DNA of 64,000 nucleotides from Corythucha ciliata (taxonomy: Eukaryota > Arthropoda > Insecta > Hemiptera > Tingidae): NCBI GenBank assembly GCA_038030265.1, contig CM075938.1, positions 53,251,189 to 53,315,188 of the forward strand. Reading direction: 5' to 3'. Each line of letters begins with the position of its first letter. Position 1 is the stretch's first letter. The notes below the pieces were generated by a model. It saw only the letters and a list, made by a program, of their open reading frames with translations. It did not search any database and had not been told where the DNA came from. This document shows, in pieces, positions 11,618-23,524 of the stretch. A program made the position numbers and the translations under genes.

Positions 11618-11838
11618 TGTTATGTTCTTATTCATTTTCTGTAAAATAAGCATTCTCCCTTACTCCTCAACGCATAAGGAATACCCCGGCGCAAGCGCCT
11701 CCTAATGCCTCCTGCTCACCGTCCTTCAGTACGATTCCGGCCTCCTATTTTAAAATACAGTTTTCTAATTCTTTGCTCAAAAACAAAGTGTTATTATTAT
11801 TATTTTCACTCCTTCTCCTTCGCCACCCAAACACAACA
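11618..11838 (+). repeat. Gypsy 3-prime LTR (copy A)
   Basis: Starts TGTTATGTTC and ends CACCCAAACACAACA, i.e. TG...CA. It matches 37829-38078 in reverse complement, apart from about 30 bp missing near its start and minor changes. Confidence 0.85.
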
Positions 11839-11847
11839 GGGCTCAAC

Positions 11848-12330
11848 GCATTTTTAAAGCTTGCGAGTAAAGGCGGCTTTAAAGTTGTCAACTGTTTAGC
11901 GAAAATGATAAAAATTGTCAATCACTGACTGGCTATTGCGGCTGAACGTCTAGACCGATTGTGATGTTTCAAACGTCATTCGACAGGACATTTGACGCTC
12001 TTTGAAAACGGAAAACAGTTTTTTGTAGGATGCATATTTTTCGAGTTATACGCGAAAAACTGGAAAATTTGCGAAAATTTCGCGGTTTTTAGGCTCTCAA
12101 ATCTGAAGCACAATCTATGAACCGTCGCAAACTCATACATTTGTTTTTCAGGACCCCCAAGTGGGATTAAAACGATTTCCAGCTCTCGAGCAATTTTTAG
12201 GTGCTAGAGCACTAATTTGCCTGGGCTAAAAGTATATTTTCGTCGTTTAACGGGTGAAATTTCGAGCTTTTAGGCGCGTGGAATTATCGAGATATGAATA
12301 GCACCGAGGCAAATTAACGCAGTGAAGCTC
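11848..12330. other. SERT intron segment without a gene (copy A)
   Basis: Unique intron sequence matching 42820-43300. Few substitutions; no reading frame or repeat recognised. Confidence 0.55.
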
Positions 12331-12838
12331 TATCCACAAAACACATCAACCACAAACAGTTCCAACCCCAAAACCTAAAAAAGCAGTGACCACTAATGGT
12401 TTAACCACAAAACGCTCCAAACCCAAAACGCTCCACCCACAAAACGCTCCACCCAAAAAACCGCCCCAGCCAAAAAACGCTCCAGCCTCAGAACGCCCCA
12501 ACCCAAAAACACTCCAACCCTTTAAAGCAACGACCACAAATGGCTCTAACCACAAAACGCTCTAAAAAGCACTTACCCACAGAAGATTCTAACCACATAA
12601 AGCTCTAGCCACAAATCGCTCCAACCACAAAACGCTCCAGCCTCTAACGCTCCAACCTCAAAACGCTCCGCAACCTCAAAACGCTATAACCACAAACCGT
12701 TCTCACCACAAAACGCTCCAACCACAAAACGCTCTAAAAAGCACTAACCACAAAAGGCTCTAACCACATAAACCACTAGCCACAAATCGCTCCAACCACA
12801 AAAAGCTCCAACCACAAAACGCTCCAACCACGAAACGG
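12330..12838. repeat. 16-17-bp minisatellite AACCACAAAACGCTCC (copy A)
   Basis: Tandem units CCAACCACAAAACGCT with variants (CTCTAACCACAAATGG, CCAACCTCAAAACGCT). It shares the AACCACA core with the array at 1640-2570 and the satellite at 17605-19027, but the linker differs. All units are in one orientation. Confidence 0.9.
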
Positions 12839-12984
12839 GTGATTGTGGGCTTTGAACCCCCACCAGCCGCCCAGCGTTTCCCTACACAACTGGGTTTGAG
12901 CTGGGCAGTGGCGGATCTAGGATTTTATCTTGGGAGGGGTTCTGCCATAAATCTCTCTCTCTTTTTTTTTTTTTTGTCTCCGAG

Positions 12985-14600
12985 TTTCAGTATTCTCCGA
13001 GTTTAAGCCGCAAAGTTGCCTCTACAGAAACCGTGAATTGGTGTTTTATCAATTTTAGCCATGAATTAGCGATTAGATCTAATTTCGTCTCGAATTATTT
13101 CTTCATTTTAGACGTGAATTACGACGTATTTCCTCAATTTTAGCCTTGGATTCTCTCATACTGATCCACGTTTTGTCGTTATTCTCCGTTTCAGCAGCGA
13201 ATAAGCCCGTCTTGTTCACTTTAGCCGTGAATTTTCTCAATTTTTAACAGCGAATGAGCTCTTTATCTACATTTTAGACAGGAATTAGCGGTTGTCCCAA
13301 TTTCAGTGATTTCTTCACATGTTAGTCATGCGGACAAGCGTTTTTTTTTTCATTCATTCGTTTTTGCTGAGAATTGTAGCTGTCAATTATTCCTTAATTT
13401 CTCCTCTGAATCACCGCTTTTACTCAATTTTAGCTCCGAATTAGAGGAATTTCAAAGAAATCCGCAAATTGGCGTTAGTTTCTATTTTAGCTCCGAATGA
13501 GCGCTTTTTGCAATATTAGGCGTGAATTAACGCATTTTATCAATTTCAACCGGAAAGCGGATGTAAGAGTTTCACGTTAACGCTTTTTCTCTATTTTTGC
13601 CGTGAATTAGCGTTATATGTCATTTTAGCCGCGACTTATTTTCCCAATTTTAGCGTTGGATTATTTCTTAATTTTAGCCGCGATTCATCGCACTCCTCAA
13701 TCTTTGCTGTAAATGAGAGCATTTTCTCATATTGTTCCGCAAATTAGCGTCAATCTCCGTTTAGCGCTTTTTCTCTCCAGTCCACGAATTTAGGATTTAA
13801 TTATTTTGGCTGCAAATGAGTGTTCTACATCATTTGGGGGGGGGGGGGGAATTAGCGGTTTGTCTTAGTTAAGGCCGTGCGTAAGCGTTTTTCTTAATTT
13901 TTGCCGCGAAGTAAGCGTTTTTCCTGAACTTAGTCGCGAATTATTTCTCAATTTCAGCCGAGAATCAACGCGTTTCCTCAAATTTAGCCGTGAATTAACG
14001 GATCTTCTCAAATTGATTCGCGAATTGGCGTATTTCTCCATTTTAGTTGGGAATAAAAGGTTTACTTTTATTCTACGTGGGAATTTAGGAGATTTTCTCA
14101 TTTTTATTCGCGAATTAGGTGGTTTTCTCAAATTTTAGCCGTGAATTAGCGATTTTTTAACTTTAATCCTTGTGAAATAGCGATTTTTTTTTTAATTTCA
14201 GTCCCGTTGTTGCTACGAGAAATTGGCGTTTTCCAAAAATATTAGTTGCCCCTGCTGAACGTTGGACAGCAGCTTTTTTCCATTTTATGGCGGCGAATTA
14301 GCGCTTTTTCTCTATCATCGCTGCATATTAGTGTTTTTAGCCCTGAATTAGTGATTTTTTTCGTTTCAGACACGAATTTTAGCGATTTTTTCTGGCGCTT
14401 TCCCGTGTACTTGCCCCACGATTAGCACATTAGAACGCCTTCTAATTTTTTTCCGCCTTTTAAAGGCCTATAGAAACTTGGGGTTAGCGTATTTTCTCTG
14501 TTTTTTCAGCGAAGTTTCTCTCCAGACATCTTGAAATGGTTTATTTTTCCTAATTCAAGTGGCAAATGAGCGCTTGTTCTTAATATTTGCCGCTAATCAA
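12985..14600. repeat. Degenerate ~30-bp minisatellite, CAATTTTAGCCGCGAATTAG family (copy A)
   Basis: Long stretch of diverged units of the family first seen at 5985, preceded by CAGTGGCGGATCTAGG (12906), a motif common at the ends of dispersed arthropod repeats. A G run lies at about 13839. Copy B equivalent is 43985-45700. Confidence 0.85.
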
Positions 14601-16897
14601 CGCTTTAAAACCTAAAAATCCATATTTTTCATCTTTAAGCTTTTCGGTGCCCCCCCCCCCTTAATCTGAATGGTGGCCTCAGCCTCACCATCACCACCGT
14701 TGCACTACTGGCTGCATTGTAGACGTGGGTTAAATATTGTGGGGGGGGGGGGTCGAGGAATTCTTCTGTGCAGCTCCCCCTTTAACAGTCGTCCTTTGGA
14801 GCATGAAAATTACAAGAAATCCCTGGAATGACTATCAAGAAAAGCAGACGCAATCTTCTTAGGGGGGGGAGGGGGGTTTGAATCCACCACTGGAGCTGGG
14901 CATTCCAGAGACGTCCCTGCTCCGCACGATATCTGATTGTCTCTCCAGTAGCGTAACGACGCGGTAACGTGCGGCGAAAGGGGACGAACCGCCCCTCTGG
15001 GCTCCTTTCGAAGCGCGCGTGCCCCTAAAAAGCTCAAAGATTAAAGGTTTAAAGGTTTTAAAGTAATATTTGCGGCTTATTTTGAGAACAAGCTCTCATT
15101 TGCCGGTGAAATTAAGAAAAGTACACCAATTACAGATATCTGATGACAACTTTGCCTAATTTATTGACGGCGACTTTAGAATGGTCGGATATTCCCCCTT
15201 CTATGTCATTTTTTAAAATTTAATTATTAATTCATTAATAATTAAAATCAATTATAATTTATTATTAATACCCACTCGTCTTTTTGCTTTAAACTTCTAA
15301 TTGCGGAGTTTCAGAGACTCTAACTGTCCTTTAGCCTTTTGTTCACAATGCCGAAGAGAAAAAATTATAAAATGTACCCACCTACAGAAAAAGATTAGAG
15401 ACTTCTTTGAATCTACGACCCTGATTGGAGACAGATAGACGTGGGCGACGTGGGGGGGGGGATTTGGTTTAGTCCAACCAACGACCGGGTAAAACACTCA
15501 TTTTGGCCCCATAGGTCACAAAACTTGCAATTTCGCTTACAATGCAAGACCTGAAACTTGAAAATGTCACGAATATTCAGCTGGAAAACTTTGCTGATAA
15601 TTAGCTCCCAAATGTGAGGTTACAATTTTTGACCTAATTACATGTTTGGCCACTGAATTCGCTTTATTGCACGCGTTTGTAGTTGGTGTGTGGGGAGGGG
15701 GAGACGGTAAAATACATTTCGGAAAATCAAGAATTACCGCAGGATAAGTATAGGCATTTTAACGCACGGCTTGACGCGTCATGCGGGTTGTTGCCTATAC
15801 ACATAGCTGGAGATAGAGGAAATCAAGAATTTTTATGGTTTTCCCAATGTTTTACCCCCCCCCCCCTCACTCTGGTGAGATGACTGACTCCCAACCCCAC
15901 CCCGCACAAGATTTTGAGCATTTAGTCTTGCTGATGAAAGTCTCTTATATACATAGCTATAATAAATTATACGAGCATTCAATATTTTCTTTCAGGGTGG
16001 GAAATGCTACACTACTGCGTTGTGGTAGTTTCTCAATTTTCCCCCCTCCCACCTCTTTCCAATGAAATGACTCTACCAAGTGACAAGCATGGTGGGAGGG
16101 TAGCAATCGAGCTGAGTGCCTTACCTTTTCCCTCCCTCTGCCCACCCTTCCTCACACCATTATATTGAGACTCTTTAAACATGCCTTTTGATGCATCTTT
16201 AAAACAAGAACTTCTTTCTTTCTCTTTGTCTTACTACTTACTATCTCTCTCTTTTTTTTTTTTTTTTTTTGGTTTCGAGTGTCTAAATTTATATCAAGGG
16301 AACAAAATTTCTGTTTTGTGTGTTTTTAATTAAATAAAACTGTCGGCACCTCGAAACTTAAACCGTTAAATACCTCGAATAGAATTCTCGAATCTTTTAG
16401 AAAATGTAGTCGCTTAACGACGTAATTGCCTTCTCTCGCGGTAGCCTTTTAGCTTCGAGACAACTTCACTAAGTGATCCGTGACCGTTGAGGCTTTCAAT
16501 TAAAAAAAAAAGACGGTTGGATGGAATGTAAGGGGGGGGGGGGAAACGCGAATTCGGTTCAACGAACAGAAGTCTCGAAAAACGATCCAACCAGCTTCAT
16601 TTCTTTCCCTTTTGTTTTAAATCTTCCCAGTCACCTCTTCTAGTAAATCTTTTAAATCGATATTGGTTTTATTTTATTCCATTTTGGAGAGAGTTACCGG
16701 TCGTTTAGATTGTCAATCAAATAAATTTTGCTTGTTTTAATGTAAAAGAGAGCGTTATTATACTTTGGAATAATTTCTTTAGTTCTCACCCCCAAGCTCT
16801 AATCGAGTAAGATTAATGACTTCATGAAAGTTAACGAGTTAGTGTATCAATCTACAGGTGAAATGCGATAAAAGAATTCTCTCTTTTATGTACTTAC
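14601..16897. other. SERT intron, no gene (copy A)
   Basis: Matches 45701-47923. Contains C/G runs (about 14650, 14742, 15452, 15857, 16532), an AT-rich inverted stretch near 15215-15270 and a T run before 16270. No recognisable coding frame; short open frames are not conserved in a way that suggests protein. Confidence 0.55.
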
Positions 16898-17036
16898 TTT
16901 TCCAGTTGATTTTACTCCTTTCCAAAGTGAAAAGTAAACAAGAAGGAAGACGGTAAATACGCACAGAGCAAGAGACCATTTAATGGGGCCCATTCTGTTT
17001 AAGCCGTCAGATTTGTATTCCTCTAGAACTCCTCGT
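16898..17036 (-). CDS. SERT: SERT exon, TM4 (copy A)
   Basis: 139-bp exon, acceptor ACAG and donor GTAAGTA. Its first base completes the Lys codon left open by the exon at 17136-17349, giving EFFKRGVLEEYKS across the junction, which matches the loop-to-TM4 segment of SERT. The helix runs KWSLALCVFTVFLLVYFSLW, followed by KGVKSTGK, the conserved stretch before TM5. The exon ends in phase 0. The next exon in frame is almost 12 kb away at 5052-5186, so this intron holds all the Gypsy and palindromic repeat sequence of copy A. Confidence 0.9.
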
Positions 17037-17135
17037 CTGTAACATAAAATTGTCAATTTTTTTGTGTGTGTGTGTATGCAATAACAATAACAATATGACT
17101 AAGGAGCGGTTAGGGGGGGGGAATAGGCGGCTCAC
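17037..17135 (-). other. Short SERT intron between TM3 and TM4 exons (copy A)
   Basis: 99-bp intron with GTGAGC donor and ACAG acceptor. Contains a (GT)n run near 17061 and a G run near 17112. In copy B (48063-48153) the GT run is shorter. Confidence 0.85.
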
Positions 17136-17349
17136 TTGAAAAATTCCGCGGCTGGACTGATGGGCGATGTTATATTCGACGTTAGATCCGTGATGGCCGT
17201 ACAATTTTCCGTGTTCCAAATGTTGTTGCACGACGTCCAGGGCAGTTCAGATCTGAGACTCGCCACAAGGTAATAAACGGCCCAACCGATGACCGTGTTG
17301 TAGTACATGCCCATGTAGACGTCTAGAATGCAAATTGCGTAGCCAACAC
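17136..17349 (-). CDS. SERT: SERT exon, TM3 and extracellular loop 2 (copy A)
   Basis: Exon of a sodium- and chloride-dependent serotonin transporter, a plasma-membrane protein that clears serotonin from synapses. The 214-bp exon starts after a CAG acceptor and ends at a GTGAGC donor. It completes a split Gly codon at its start and leaves two bases of a Lys codon. It encodes TM3 with the Tyr-Tyr-Asn motif that lines the substrate site in this family. Loop 2 has two cysteines nine residues apart (TSCNNIWNTENC), the conserved disulfide pair, and NCT and NIT glycosylation sequons. Dopamine or noradrenaline transporters are the closest alternatives, but the later exons favour SERT. Confidence 0.9.
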
Positions 17350-17604
17350 CTGTTGTTGTTTTTTTTGTTCGCAAAATAATGAAAAAAAGAACGCAAGTGT
17401 TGAGGTTTGGGGTTTGTTTTTGTATTTTTTTTTTTTCGTTAACAATAAACTAAGTGACGTTTTCAAAAACAGCGTCTCCATCACCCGATAGAAAGAGAAC
17501 AGAAATTTGAACAAAAAGGTGTATTCTGAATTCTCCGAAGGAGTGAGAAACTTTGCAATGAATAGGGAGCAATTACAGTGAATGACATTATCTTAGTCCC
17601 TTCT

Positions 17605-17777
17605 CCACACCTAACCACACACCTAACCACACACCTAACCACACCTAACCACACCTAACCACACCTAACCACACCTAACCACACCTAACCACACCTAACC
17701 ACACCTAACACACCTAACCACACAACCACACCTAACCACACCTAACCACACCTAACCACACCTAACCACACCTAACC
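17605..17777. repeat. Telomere-like satellite, CCTAACCACA strand
   Basis: 10-bp tandem repeat CCTAACCACA, the complement of TGTGGTTAGG, with some 12-bp units at its start. It begins exactly where copy A stops matching copy B and runs into the assembly gap. Confidence 0.95.
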
Positions 17778-18277
17778 NNNNNNNNNNNNNNNNNNNNNNN
17801 NNNNNNNNNNNNNNNNNNNNNNNNNNNNNNNNNNNNNNNNNNNNNNNNNNNNNNNNNNNNNNNNNNNNNNNNNNNNNNNNNNNNNNNNNNNNNNNNNNNN
17901 NNNNNNNNNNNNNNNNNNNNNNNNNNNNNNNNNNNNNNNNNNNNNNNNNNNNNNNNNNNNNNNNNNNNNNNNNNNNNNNNNNNNNNNNNNNNNNNNNNNN
18001 NNNNNNNNNNNNNNNNNNNNNNNNNNNNNNNNNNNNNNNNNNNNNNNNNNNNNNNNNNNNNNNNNNNNNNNNNNNNNNNNNNNNNNNNNNNNNNNNNNNN
18101 NNNNNNNNNNNNNNNNNNNNNNNNNNNNNNNNNNNNNNNNNNNNNNNNNNNNNNNNNNNNNNNNNNNNNNNNNNNNNNNNNNNNNNNNNNNNNNNNNNNN
18201 NNNNNNNNNNNNNNNNNNNNNNNNNNNNNNNNNNNNNNNNNNNNNNNNNNNNNNNNNNNNNNNNNNNNNNNNNNNNN
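17778..18277. other. Assembly gap of exactly 500 N
   Basis: The round number marks a scaffold placeholder, not a measured distance. The sequences on its two sides therefore need not be adjacent or in the correct relative orientation. Confidence 0.99.
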
Positions 18278-19027
18278 TGGTTAGGTGTGGTTAGGTGTGG
18301 TTAGGGTGTGGTTAGGGTTGTGGTTAGGTGTGGTTAGGTGTGGTTAGGTGTGGTTAGGTTGTGGTTAGGTGTGGTTAGGGTGTGGTTAGGGTGTGGTTAG
18401 GGTGTGGTTAGGGTGTGGTTAGGGTGTGGTTAGGTGTGGTTAGGGTGTGGTTAGGTGTGGTTAGGGTGTGGTTAGGTGTGGTTAGGTGTGGTTAGGGTGT
18501 GGTTAGGGTGTGGTTAGGTGTGGTTAGGGTGTGGTTAGGTGTGGTTAGGTGTGGTTAGGGTGTGGTTAGGGTGTGGTTAGGGTGTGGTTAGGGTGTGGTT
18601 AGGGTGTGGTTAGGGTGTGGTTAGGGTGTGGTTAGGGTGTGGTTAGGGTGTGGTTAGGGTGTGGTTAGGGTGTGGTTAGGTGTGGTTAGGGTGTGGTATA
18701 GGGTGTGGTTAGGGTGTGGTTAGGGTGTGGTTAGGGTGTGGTTAGGGTGTGGTTAGGGTGTGGTTAGGGTGTGGTTAGGGTGTGGTTAGGGTGTGGTTAG
18801 GGTGTGGTTAGGGTGTGGTTAGGGTGTGGTTAGGGTGTGGTTAGGGTGTGGTTAGGGTGTGGTTAGGGTGTGGTTAGGGTGTGGTTAGGGTGTGGGTTAG
18901 GGTGTGGTTAGGGTGTGGTTAGGGTGTGGTTAGGGTGTGGTTAGGGTGTGGTTAGGGTGTGGTTAGGGTGTGGTTAGGGTGTGGTTAGGTGTGGTTAGGG
19001 TGTGGTTAGGTGTGGTTAGGGGTGTGG
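18278..19027. repeat. Telomere-like satellite, TGTGGTTAGG strand
   Basis: Tandem TGTGGTTAGG (10 bp) and TGTGGTTAGGG (11 bp) units, mostly the longer form. Orientation is opposite to the array left of the gap. Each unit embeds TTAGG, the common arthropod telomere repeat, joined to TGTGG. Confidence 0.95.
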
Positions 19028-19234
19028 GTAGTTTCTCTTGTTCACTGTCATTTTTTTAGTGCGTCCTGCCAACAATGGAACGTCAGAACAGATCTTTGAG
19101 ATAGGAAGCAGAACAGCATAGCCCCAAGATGCCAAACGCGTCGCATGAGTATAGGGTTGCGAAATGTCCGGGGTTAAATTTGCTAATTTGGCTAATTTTG
19201 CCCCACATCCCGGCCTGCGAACTGTCACGGGGAA
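19028..19234. other. Non-repetitive stretch next to the satellite
   Basis: About 200 bp between the satellite and the next array. No recognised feature; it has no counterpart in copy A within the window. Confidence 0.4.
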
Positions 19235-20990
19235 CCCCGGATAGTCATAGTTTGCTAATTTGGCTAATTCGCTAATGGCTGATTCGTGGTCTCGCGATGA
19301 TATTTCCAGACTAAAGTTAAGAAAACAATGGTTGATTCGCGGTACATGGAGGCCATTCTACGGATAAATTGTGGAAATCAACGCAAAAGTATTGTATTTG
19401 GGCAAACTCCGCGGTTAAAAATGAGAAAACACGCTATAACATTGACAAATAAAAGACGCTTTCAGGATAAATTGGACAAAAAATGGTAAATTCACTGCTG
19501 AAATAGCGGAAAATCACCCATTCGCGTATAAAAAAGGGAATAGGATCCTGAATAGCCGCAAAATTAGCACAAAACGCTATTTCAAAGCTGAAATTGGGAA
19601 ACATCGCTAATTTGCAATTTGCAGATGTAAAGTTGCGGAAAAACGTTAATTCGCGGATACAAAATGAATAAAATCACTAATTCGCGGGAAAAATTGAAAA
19701 AATCACCAATTAGCGCAGCCAAAAATTAAGAAAAACGTTAATTTTAAGTTCAAATTGGGGGAAAAGTGCTAGTTCTCAGTTAAAAATGGAAAAAAATTGC
19801 TAATTTGCAGCTTAAATTGAGTTAAACGCCGATTCTTGGCAAAAATTGACAAAACTCAGTAGGTAATGCACGGGTTGGAGACGCTACCACGCTGCTAAAA
19901 TTTAGAAAAAGCGAAAATTCTCAGCTAAAATTGAGAAACATCACTAATTCACGAATTAAGTGTCGTGAAATTTATAATTTAAAAATGATGATTTTTTGAC
20001 AGAAATGAATGGATAGATGTAAATTTTTTGGTTTGAAAACAAAAATTTACATTTATAAATATAAATTCGCGCCTTCTGATGGCATTTTTTGTGGCTAAAA
20101 TTCATAAAAATGGCAAATTCATGCATGGCTATAGTACAATGTTAAAAAAATACGCTAATTCACGGCTAGAACTGAAAATAATCTATATAAGTTATTTAAA
20201 ATTGCTAATGCGGTGGTAAAATGTGAAAACCCGCTGATTCGAAAGTAAAATAATCTGCCTGGTCAAAATTAAGAAAAAGGTTAATTTTAAGTTTTAGGAA
20301 AAAAACGCTAATTTACAGCTAAAATTGCGTCAGACGCCAATTTGTGACTGAAATTGAGAAAATTCGCTACCTAATTCACAGGTTTGAAACGCTACGACGC
20401 GACGCGTCACCACTACAATTTAAAAAAAGCGCAAATTCGCGGTTGAAATTGAGAACAATTCTTATTTGCACCAATTACTGAATATACCCCAATTTGCGGA
20501 TTCTGAAGGCAACTTTTCAGGCTGAAATTGAAAAAAAAAACGCCAATTTGTGACAATAGGTGAAGAAACCGCTAATTTGCCAGTAAACTGAGAATAGTCG
20601 TTCATGCATTGCGTTTGGTGAACCAAAAAAATCCTAATTCGTGGATAGTTCCCCTATTTTGCGGCTAATATTTAGGAAAACATTTAAGAAAAACGTTAAT
20701 TTCTAGCTGAAACTGATGAAAGTGCTAATCCCACGGTAAAAAAATTAAAAAATCGGTAATATGCTGCTAAAATTGAGGAAAACGCGAAAACTCGTGGATA
20801 ATTAAGAAACATCGCTCACGGGTTAAAAACGATACTTTGCTGCTAAAGTTGAGAAAAAGCGCAAATTCATGGTTGTGAGAGGGGGTGGGGCAAAACCGCT
20901 AATCTGCGGCTGAAATTTAAAAGAACGATACACTCGGCCAAAATTGAGAAAAGCGCTAATTTGCGGGTAGAGTCCAAAAATCGCCTTTAA
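19235..20990. repeat. Degenerate ~30-bp minisatellite, reverse orientation
   Basis: Units such as GCTAAAATTGAGAAAAACGC then TAATTCGCGG are the reverse complement of the family at 5985-6668 and 12985-14600. Highly diverged, with many lengths between 25 and 40 bp. Confidence 0.8.
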
Positions 20991-21369
20991 CTGAGAGATT
21001 AAGGCTGTGATGAGGCCAGCAAGATGTCCAGATTCAAGAGTGTGCTGGCTGGGTGGAATGATGACTAAAATGTGAAATTACCCGCCTCCTTTCAACCTTA
21101 CGAGATTTCAATCTCATCCCCCCCCCCCAGGACAAATTCCTACTTACGCCACTGGTTTGGGGTTTCGATCTTTCGAAACTTTTGTACCGTTTGTCTCAAA
21201 TTTCAAATTGGCAACCCTAAGCTCGAGGATATCGCTCGTGTCATAATTGCTTTGAAACTCTTATTTTTCAGAGAATTTCATGCAAAAACTCCTCCAAAAG
21301 CTCCAAGTAAGGCGCGAAATAGTACCCGCTGAGTTTTCGAAGTAATATTGGCTCTGAAGATGGAAATTT

Positions 21370-21533
21370 AATTGGTAATTTTTAACTACAAATTAATTCG
21401 AAAAAGTGCTTTTAATTACAAATTACCAATTACAATTGAGTGTTGTTATCAATTGCGAATTACCAATTACTAATTGTAATTGATTTAAGTAATTCCATTA
21501 CATGTAATTCAATTACTGCCCAGCTCTGTCAAC
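21370..21533. mobile_element. Fragment of a hAT-type element end
   Basis: Runs of AATTACCAATTAC and AATTGTAATT lead to TGTAATTCAATTACTGCCCA then GCTCTG at 21533. The complement CAGAGCTGGGCAGTAATTGA resembles hAT termini with subterminal AATTAC repeats. No partner end or target duplication was found. Confidence 0.45.
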
Positions 21534-21784
21534 AACTAGTTATTTAACGTGAACTATTAGTTTGGCAAAAATTATACCTCCCGCAGAATGAAGTGAACTT
21601 AACGCAAAGGTGCAGGGGAAGCTCTTACGTCCCATGGCTAACACTACGATTGTGACCCTCGTAATTGGGTTTTCTAGCGAGCGAAATCCGGGAAATTCCT
21701 TTTTTTATTTTTTAGTGGAACCATCTAAAACCGGTTCTTAGACCACCCAGCGAAATTGCTTTGCTTGCAAACAAATTTCCCGAT

Positions 21785-23465
21785 ATTAGCTGTTCATGAA
21801 ATTGACAGTCTTCCCATAAAATTGACCATTCCCTCATAAATTGAAAATGTCCTCATAAGAAAAAACAATATCCACATAAAAGAGACAATTTAGTCATGAA
21901 ATTGACAATTTTCTCATAAAATGAACGATCTCCTTATAAAATTGTCAATTTCTTCATAAAAGTGGCAAGTTTCTCTTAAAATTGCCAGTTTCCTCATAAA
22001 ATAGACAATTTCTCTATAAAATGGTTTATTTCATCGTAAATTGAAAATTTTCTTTTAAAATTGACAATTTCCTCATAAAATTGACAATTCCCTAATAAAA
22101 TACACGATTTCCTTATAAAATTGTTAATTTCATAATAAAATTTACAATTTCTCTATAAAATTGATTATTTCCTCAAAAATTGACAATTTCCTCATAAAAG
22201 TGTCAATTCCCTCTTAAAATTGACAATTTCCTCTTAAAATTGACAATTTCCTCATACAATTGACCATTTCCTCAAAAAATTGACGATATCCCTATAAAAT
22301 TGTCAATTTCCTTAGGCCCCTTTTACACGAGTAAGTTTTTTTTTTCAAAAATATGTTCAATCTGATCACAAACAGACAATTTGAGGCAGGGAACTTCTGT
22401 GATTTTTTTTCAAAATGGCTACTATGATCAAAAAGCTTACTCGTGTAAAAGGGGCCTTATAAAATAGACAATTTTTCCATACAATTTATTATTACTTCAA
22501 AAAATTTACAATTTCATCATAAAAGTAACAATTTCAGCTTAAAAGTGGCCAGTTCCTCTTAAAACTGCCGATTTCCTCATAAAATAGACAATTTCTCTAT
22601 AAAATGGTTCATTTCCTCGTAAATTGACAATTTCCTCTTAAAATTGACAATTTCCTTATAGAATTGACAATGTTTCACATATAATTGACGATTTTCCTTT
22701 AAAATTGATTGTTTCCTCATAAAATTAACAATTCCCCAATGAAATTCTCGATTTCCTCATAAAATTGCCAATTTCATCACGAAATAGACAATTTACCTGT
22801 AAAATTTATTATTTCCTGGTAAAATTGATGATTTCCTCATGACAGTGACAACTTCCCCATGAAATTCATTATTTCCTCGCAAAATTGACAATTTTCTTAT
22901 AAATGTGAGGATTTCCTCTTTAAATTGATAATTCCTCATGAAATTGACAATTTCCTCATAAAAGTGACAATTTCCTCATAAAAGTGACAATTTCCTCTTA
23001 AAATTGACAATTTCCTCATAGAATTTATAACTTTCTCATATAAATGACGATTTCCCTATAAAATTGTCAATTTCCTCATAAAAGTGGCAAGTTCCTCTTA
23101 AAATTGTTAATTTCATCATAAAATTGACAATTTCTCTATAAAATTGATTATTTCCTCGAAAATTGACAATTTCCTCATAAAAGTCGCAATTTCCTCTTAA
23201 AATTGACAATTTTCTTACAGAATTGACAATTTTTCTCATATAATTGACGATTTTCCTTTAAAATTGATTATTACCTCATAAAATTGACAATTCCCCGATA
23301 AAATTCACGATTTCCTCATAAAATTGTCAATTTCATCATGAAATAGGCATTTTACCAATAAAATGTATTATTTCCTCGTAAAATTCATAACTTCCTCATG
23401 ACAGTGACAATTTCCCCATGAAATTAATTATTTCCTGGTAAAATTGACAATTTCCTCATTTCCGA
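21785..23465. repeat. 20-bp minisatellite ATTGACAATTTCCTCATAAA
   Basis: About 1.7 kb of tandem units around ATTGACAATTTCCTCATAAA, with regular variants (CTCTATAAA, CTTATAAA, AAGTGACA). It is interrupted by a MITE at 22315-22456 and ends at a Gypsy insertion at 23481. Confidence 0.95.
22315..22456. mobile_element. 142-bp MITE, PIF/Harbinger-like
   Basis: Terminal inverted repeats GGCCCCTTTTACACGAGTAA at 22315 and TTACTCGTGTAAAAGGGGCC ending 22456 match perfectly. It is flanked by TTA on both sides (22312-22314 and 22457-22459), the 3-bp target duplication of PIF/Harbinger elements. It sits inside the 20-bp array and has no coding capacity. Confidence 0.9.
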
Positions 23466-23524
23466 TAATTTCGAAACGATTGTAGCGTGCCAACAGCTAA
23501 CAAACCTCAATTTTTATTTCAAAA

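Larger units (their letters stand above)
8020..11838 (+). mobile_element. Ty3/Gypsy LTR retrotransposon, 5-prime truncated (copy A)
   Basis: Begins inside gag nucleocapsid sequence at about 8024, directly against the palindromic repeat, and ends with an intact 3-prime LTR (11618-11838). It lacks the 5-prime LTR, primer binding site and most of gag. It is closely related to the minus-strand element at 37829-42164 but inserted in the opposite orientation. No target duplication can be assigned because the 5-prime end is missing. Confidence 0.9.
1..17605. repeat. Copy A of the duplicated SERT segment
   Basis: Bases 1 onward match 26013 onward nearly base for base. Similarity ends at 17605/48622, where copy A runs into a CCTAACCACA satellite and copy B into unrelated sequence. 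Collinear blocks are 1-6391 with 26013-32594, 6672-8020 with 36990-42720 (interrupted), and about 11848-17605 with 42815-48622. Differences are scattered substitutions, G/C homopolymer lengths and transposon insertions. The left limit is unknown because copy A starts at the window edge. Confidence 0.95.

Noticed and set aside
17605..19027. True chromosome end
   Set aside because: The repeat is TGTGGTTAGG, not plain TTAGG, lies between unrelated sequences on both sides, and is oriented tail to tail across a placeholder gap.
21785..23465. CRISPR array
   Set aside because: Units are contiguous and diverged with no unique spacers, in a eukaryotic genome without cas genes. Likewise for all other arrays.
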